Assembly (NCBI GenBank): GCA_006227875.1
Contig: SBFI01000395.1
Span: 1-10,729, forward strand
Length of the DNA stretch: 10,729 nucleotides
Source: Acidobacteriota bacterium
GTDB lineage: Bacteria; Acidobacteriota; Thermoanaerobaculia; Multivoradales; JAHEKO01
Direction of reading: 5' to 3'
Shown here piece by piece: positions 7,106 to 10,729 of this stretch (position 1 is the first letter of the stretch; each line of letters opens with the position of its first letter). Both the position numbers and the translations under genes were made by a program. The notes under the pieces are model-generated. The model was not told the origin of the DNA, searched no databases, and was given only the letters and a program-made list of their open reading frames with translations.

Positions 7106-7705
7106 ATGAGGAAGCTTATGAATCGCCAATGGCAGTCCACGACAGCGGTCGGGATCGCGCTGGTCATGGCTATGGCGCTGGGAGCCATGCCCACCATGGC
7201 CCAAAAGTCGATCGAGCAGTACAAGGGCAACGCGATCGTCCAGACCGGGGGCCGCGCGTCGATGGTCGAGATCAACATCTATCGCTGGTCGTCCGACGAT
7301 GAGCGCAACGAGATTCTCGATGCCATCAAGGAAGCGACTGAGAACAAGAAACTAACACGCCACGTAGCCCAGACGCTGCGTGGTCAGAAGAAGACCGGTT
7401 ACGCCTTTCTGGCCGGCCAGCAGGGCTACCCGCTGCGTTACAGCCGCGAGTTCAAGACCGAGGAAGGGCGACAGATCATCCTTGCCACCGACCGGCCGGT
7501 GTCGTTCGGGGAGGTCTATCAGCACAGTAAACTGGGCGACTTCGACGTCACGGTGATACTGCTGGATCTTGACGACTCCGGCAGTGGCAACGGAATCATT
7601 TCGGTGGGGACGGAAGTCCTGTGGAACGACAAGACCGGAAAGCTCGAGGTCACCAACACCACGTCCCAGCCGGTCAAGGTCGGAGACGTGCGAATGGTAA
7701 AGTAA
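7106..7705 (+). CDS. Secreted protein of unknown function (199 aa)
   Basis: Residues 1-33 form a signal peptide (MRKLMNR, a hydrophobic stretch at about 12-30, cleavage near TMA|Q), so the protein is exported. The mature part has about 166 residues and no cysteine. An early segment (VEINIYRWSSDDER, then a charged helix to about 90) is followed by a beta-rich region with IILATDRPVSFGEVY (124-138), FDVTVILLDLDD (146-157) and a C-terminal NTTSQPVKVGDVRMVK. The LATDRP segment and this ending resemble a family of acidobacterial secreted hypothetical proteins I remember, which have no assigned activity. No catalytic or metal-binding motif is evident. It is a single-gene unit, divergent from the molybdenum hydroxylase operon, with a strong ribosome binding site and a strong terminator, which suggests substantial expression. 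A functional link to the hydroxylase is not shown. Confidence 0.85.
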   Translation: MRKLMNRQWQSTTAVGIALVMAMALGAMPTMAQKSIEQYKGNAIVQTGGRASMVEINIYRWSSDDERNEILDAIKEATENKKLTRHVAQTLRGQKKTGYAFLAGQQGYPLRYSREFKTEEGRQIILATDRPVSFGEVYQHSKLGDFDVTVILLDLDDSGSGNGIISVGTEVLWNDKTGKLEVTNTTSQPVKVGDVRMVK

Positions 7706-7733
7706 ACCTCGCTGTATCTCAGTGAATCATGAG

Positions 7734-7767
7734 CGGCCGGCTATCGAAGCCGGCCGTTTTCTTTTTC
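7734..7767 (+). terminator. Intrinsic (Rho-independent) terminator of the secreted-protein gene
   Basis: A perfect 9-bp GC-rich stem, CGGCCGGCT (7734-7742) and AGCCGGCCG (7748-7756), closes a five-base loop ATCGA and runs directly into TTTTCTTTTTC. It starts 28 bp after the stop codon. The T-tract is only on the plus strand, so it is not an efficient terminator for the converging protease gene. Confidence 0.93.
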
Positions 7768-7817
7768 GGATCGGCCGGCAGCCTGACGGGCGTCCGGCCC
7801 CGGAATCGACCGCCGGG

Positions 7818-9103
7818 CTATTCGAGAACCAGGGCCATGTCGCGGAAGTTGATGGTGTGGGCACGGAATCTACCCAGAATGTCCGCGCCGACGTTGCAGT
7901 AGAGGTTGTTTTGGTGCGCCGGGCGAGTAGCGTGGGTGTAGACGTCCACGTCGCGTAGCGTCACCCCGGCACCGGCCAGCGTCAGGGTGATCTTGCGCAG
8001 CCGAATGACGGGAATCTCCCGCATACCGCCGACCCCGGTGATCTCCACGGTCTGATGATCGCCAAAAGACTCGATCCGCTCCCGGTAGCGCTCGTAGAAG
8101 GGCTGGTAAAGGGTCGTATGCCCGGCCCCGGTGTCGAGTCGGCAGACGAGATCGTCTTTGCGATAGCGCACGCGGATCAGAGGATCCAGATCGTCCAGCG
8201 CAAGGTTCGACCACGGGCGACTCTGGGCTCGGCTCGGAATCTCCAGCACACCATCGCGCCGAAATCGCACCTCTTCCATGGCTTCGACCACCGGGTACCC
8301 GACCAGACCGAGAATCCGTTTGCCGTCGGCAAAGGTGAGAAGCTCGTCCGGGAAGACCAAAAAGACCACATTTCGATAGTGGACCTTCCCGATCCTCACC
8401 TGCGGGGCCACGGCCACATCAGCGCGGACCGTACGAGCCGTGGAAGTGGCCACCTCGACACCAGCCGGGCGGATGGTAAGACCTAGTTTCTCGGCCTCGG
8501 ATTGCATGATGACCGAGAGATTTGCCCCCGTGTCGAGAGCGAGGCGGAGGTTGGCACCCGCGATCTCGAGGGGCAGGCGTCCAGACGCATCCAGCTTCAA
8601 TCGACTCATGGCTTTGATCTCGGCCTCTTGCGGTGGAACATCGGCCAGAGCCGTCAAGAGAGGAAGCCTGCCTCGCACCTCCATCTGCAGGGCGGGATCC
8701 GACCCGTCCGCGGGACTGGCAAGGATGGCCCTCGCGCTAGCCAGGGCGTCACTGTAGCGGTGGAGACGGAAGTAGTTCGACATCTGGAGCCGTCGAAGCT
8801 CCCGCAGACGGGGACCCGGCAGAGCTTTGCTCTCCAGCAGCTCGTCGATCGTGCGGTTGGACTCCTCGAGCCGGTTGAAGGCTTGATGCACCGTGGCCAC
8901 GAGAAAGCGGATTTCGGGGTCCGCGGCGGCGGCTCCCGAGATGATCCGGAGACGCTCTTCGAGAGTGAAGAAATCTCGCGATCGGTAAAGGTGCTGGAGC
9001 TCGTCGAGCTCGCCCGGTGAGAGGTTGTCCGCCGCGAGAGTGCCGGCGACGGCCAGGATAGAAACGAGGACGGCGATGGTACTCGATCGTTGCAGGAACC
9101 AAC

Positions 9104-9107
<4 letters not shown>
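7818..9107 (-). CDS. Secreted two-domain retropepsin-like aspartyl protease family protein
   Basis: This is a 429-aa exported protein with a signal peptide at 1-26 (hydrophobic core, cleavage near LAA|DN). Residues about 29-130 are helical and look TPR-like (for example RLEESNRTIDELLE and LHRYSDALASARAIL). Two aspartyl-protease halves follow. The first has LALDTGANLSVI with D192-T-G and a closing ILGLVGYPVV (265-274). The second has CRLDTGAGHTTLY with D325-T-G and a closing NVGADILGRF (405-414). Each half thus has the DTG loop and the hydrophobic-Gly element of a retropepsin lobe, so one chain could form a pepsin-like active site instead of needing a dimer. Proteolysis is inferred from family; the substrate is unknown and a binding role is possible. 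The ATG at 9107 overlaps the glnS stop (ATGA) with a weak AGGGA upstream, implying translation coupled to glnS. Location should be periplasmic or extracellular. Confidence 0.85.

Positions 9108-10729
<1,622 letters not shown>

Noticed and set aside
6451..7278. In-frame N-terminal extension of the molybdopterin subunit (992 aa in total)
   Set aside because: It overlaps the whole [2Fe-2S] subunit gene in another frame, its translation is low-complexity Arg/Ala/Ser-rich sequence, and the Tat signal directly after the ATG at 6450 marks the true N-terminus.
7734..7767. Bidirectional terminator serving the protease gene as well
   Set aside because: On the minus strand the stem is preceded by the A-tract but followed by CTCATGATT, so the required U-tract is missing in that direction.

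Overview
The window is GC-rich, densely coded bacterial chromosome with two clear Gram-negative signs: a Tat-exported molybdenum hydroxylase and several Sec signal peptides. The 199-aa secreted protein and the two-DTG secreted aspartyl protease resemble families I remember mainly from Acidobacteriota. I suggest that phylum or a relative with modest confidence; a 16S or marker-gene search would settle it.

Layout, left to right. (1) The last 29 codons of an unidentified plus-strand gene. (2) A convergent minus-strand gene for a polar amino-acid-type ABC solute-binding protein, with no permease or ATPase in view and a hairpin-rich leader. (3) A DEAD-box RNA helicase and, 33-42 bp upstream of it, the ribosome-associated GTPase gene typA, both on the minus strand and probably co-transcribed from typA. 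(4) A two-gene minus-strand operon for a xanthine dehydrogenase/isoquinoline 1-oxidoreductase-type enzyme: a [2Fe-2S] subunit followed, with an ATGA overlap, by a Tat-dependent molybdopterin subunit. (5) A divergent plus-strand gene for a small secreted protein of unknown function, closed by a textbook intrinsic terminator. (6) A minus-strand pair of glnS (glutaminyl-tRNA synthetase, running off the right edge) and, overlapping it by 4 bp, a secreted two-domain retropepsin-like aspartyl protease homologue. As given, glnS carries a one-base frameshift about 180 bp from the right edge.

Functionally this is a mix: core translation functions (TypA, RNA helicase, GlnRS) next to envelope or periplasmic functions (binding protein, molybdenum hydroxylase, secreted unknown, aspartyl protease). 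There is no stretch over 300 bp without a gene. The largest gaps, about 180 bp at 918-1094 and 6927-7105, hold leader, promoter or operator-like sequence. I saw no tRNA, rRNA, CRISPR array, insertion sequence or integrase, and no convincing sign of a new defence or mobile system. The points most worth checking are the glnS frameshift, the glnS-protease coupling, the duplicated DTG protease, and the FAD-subunit-less exported molybdenum hydroxylase.
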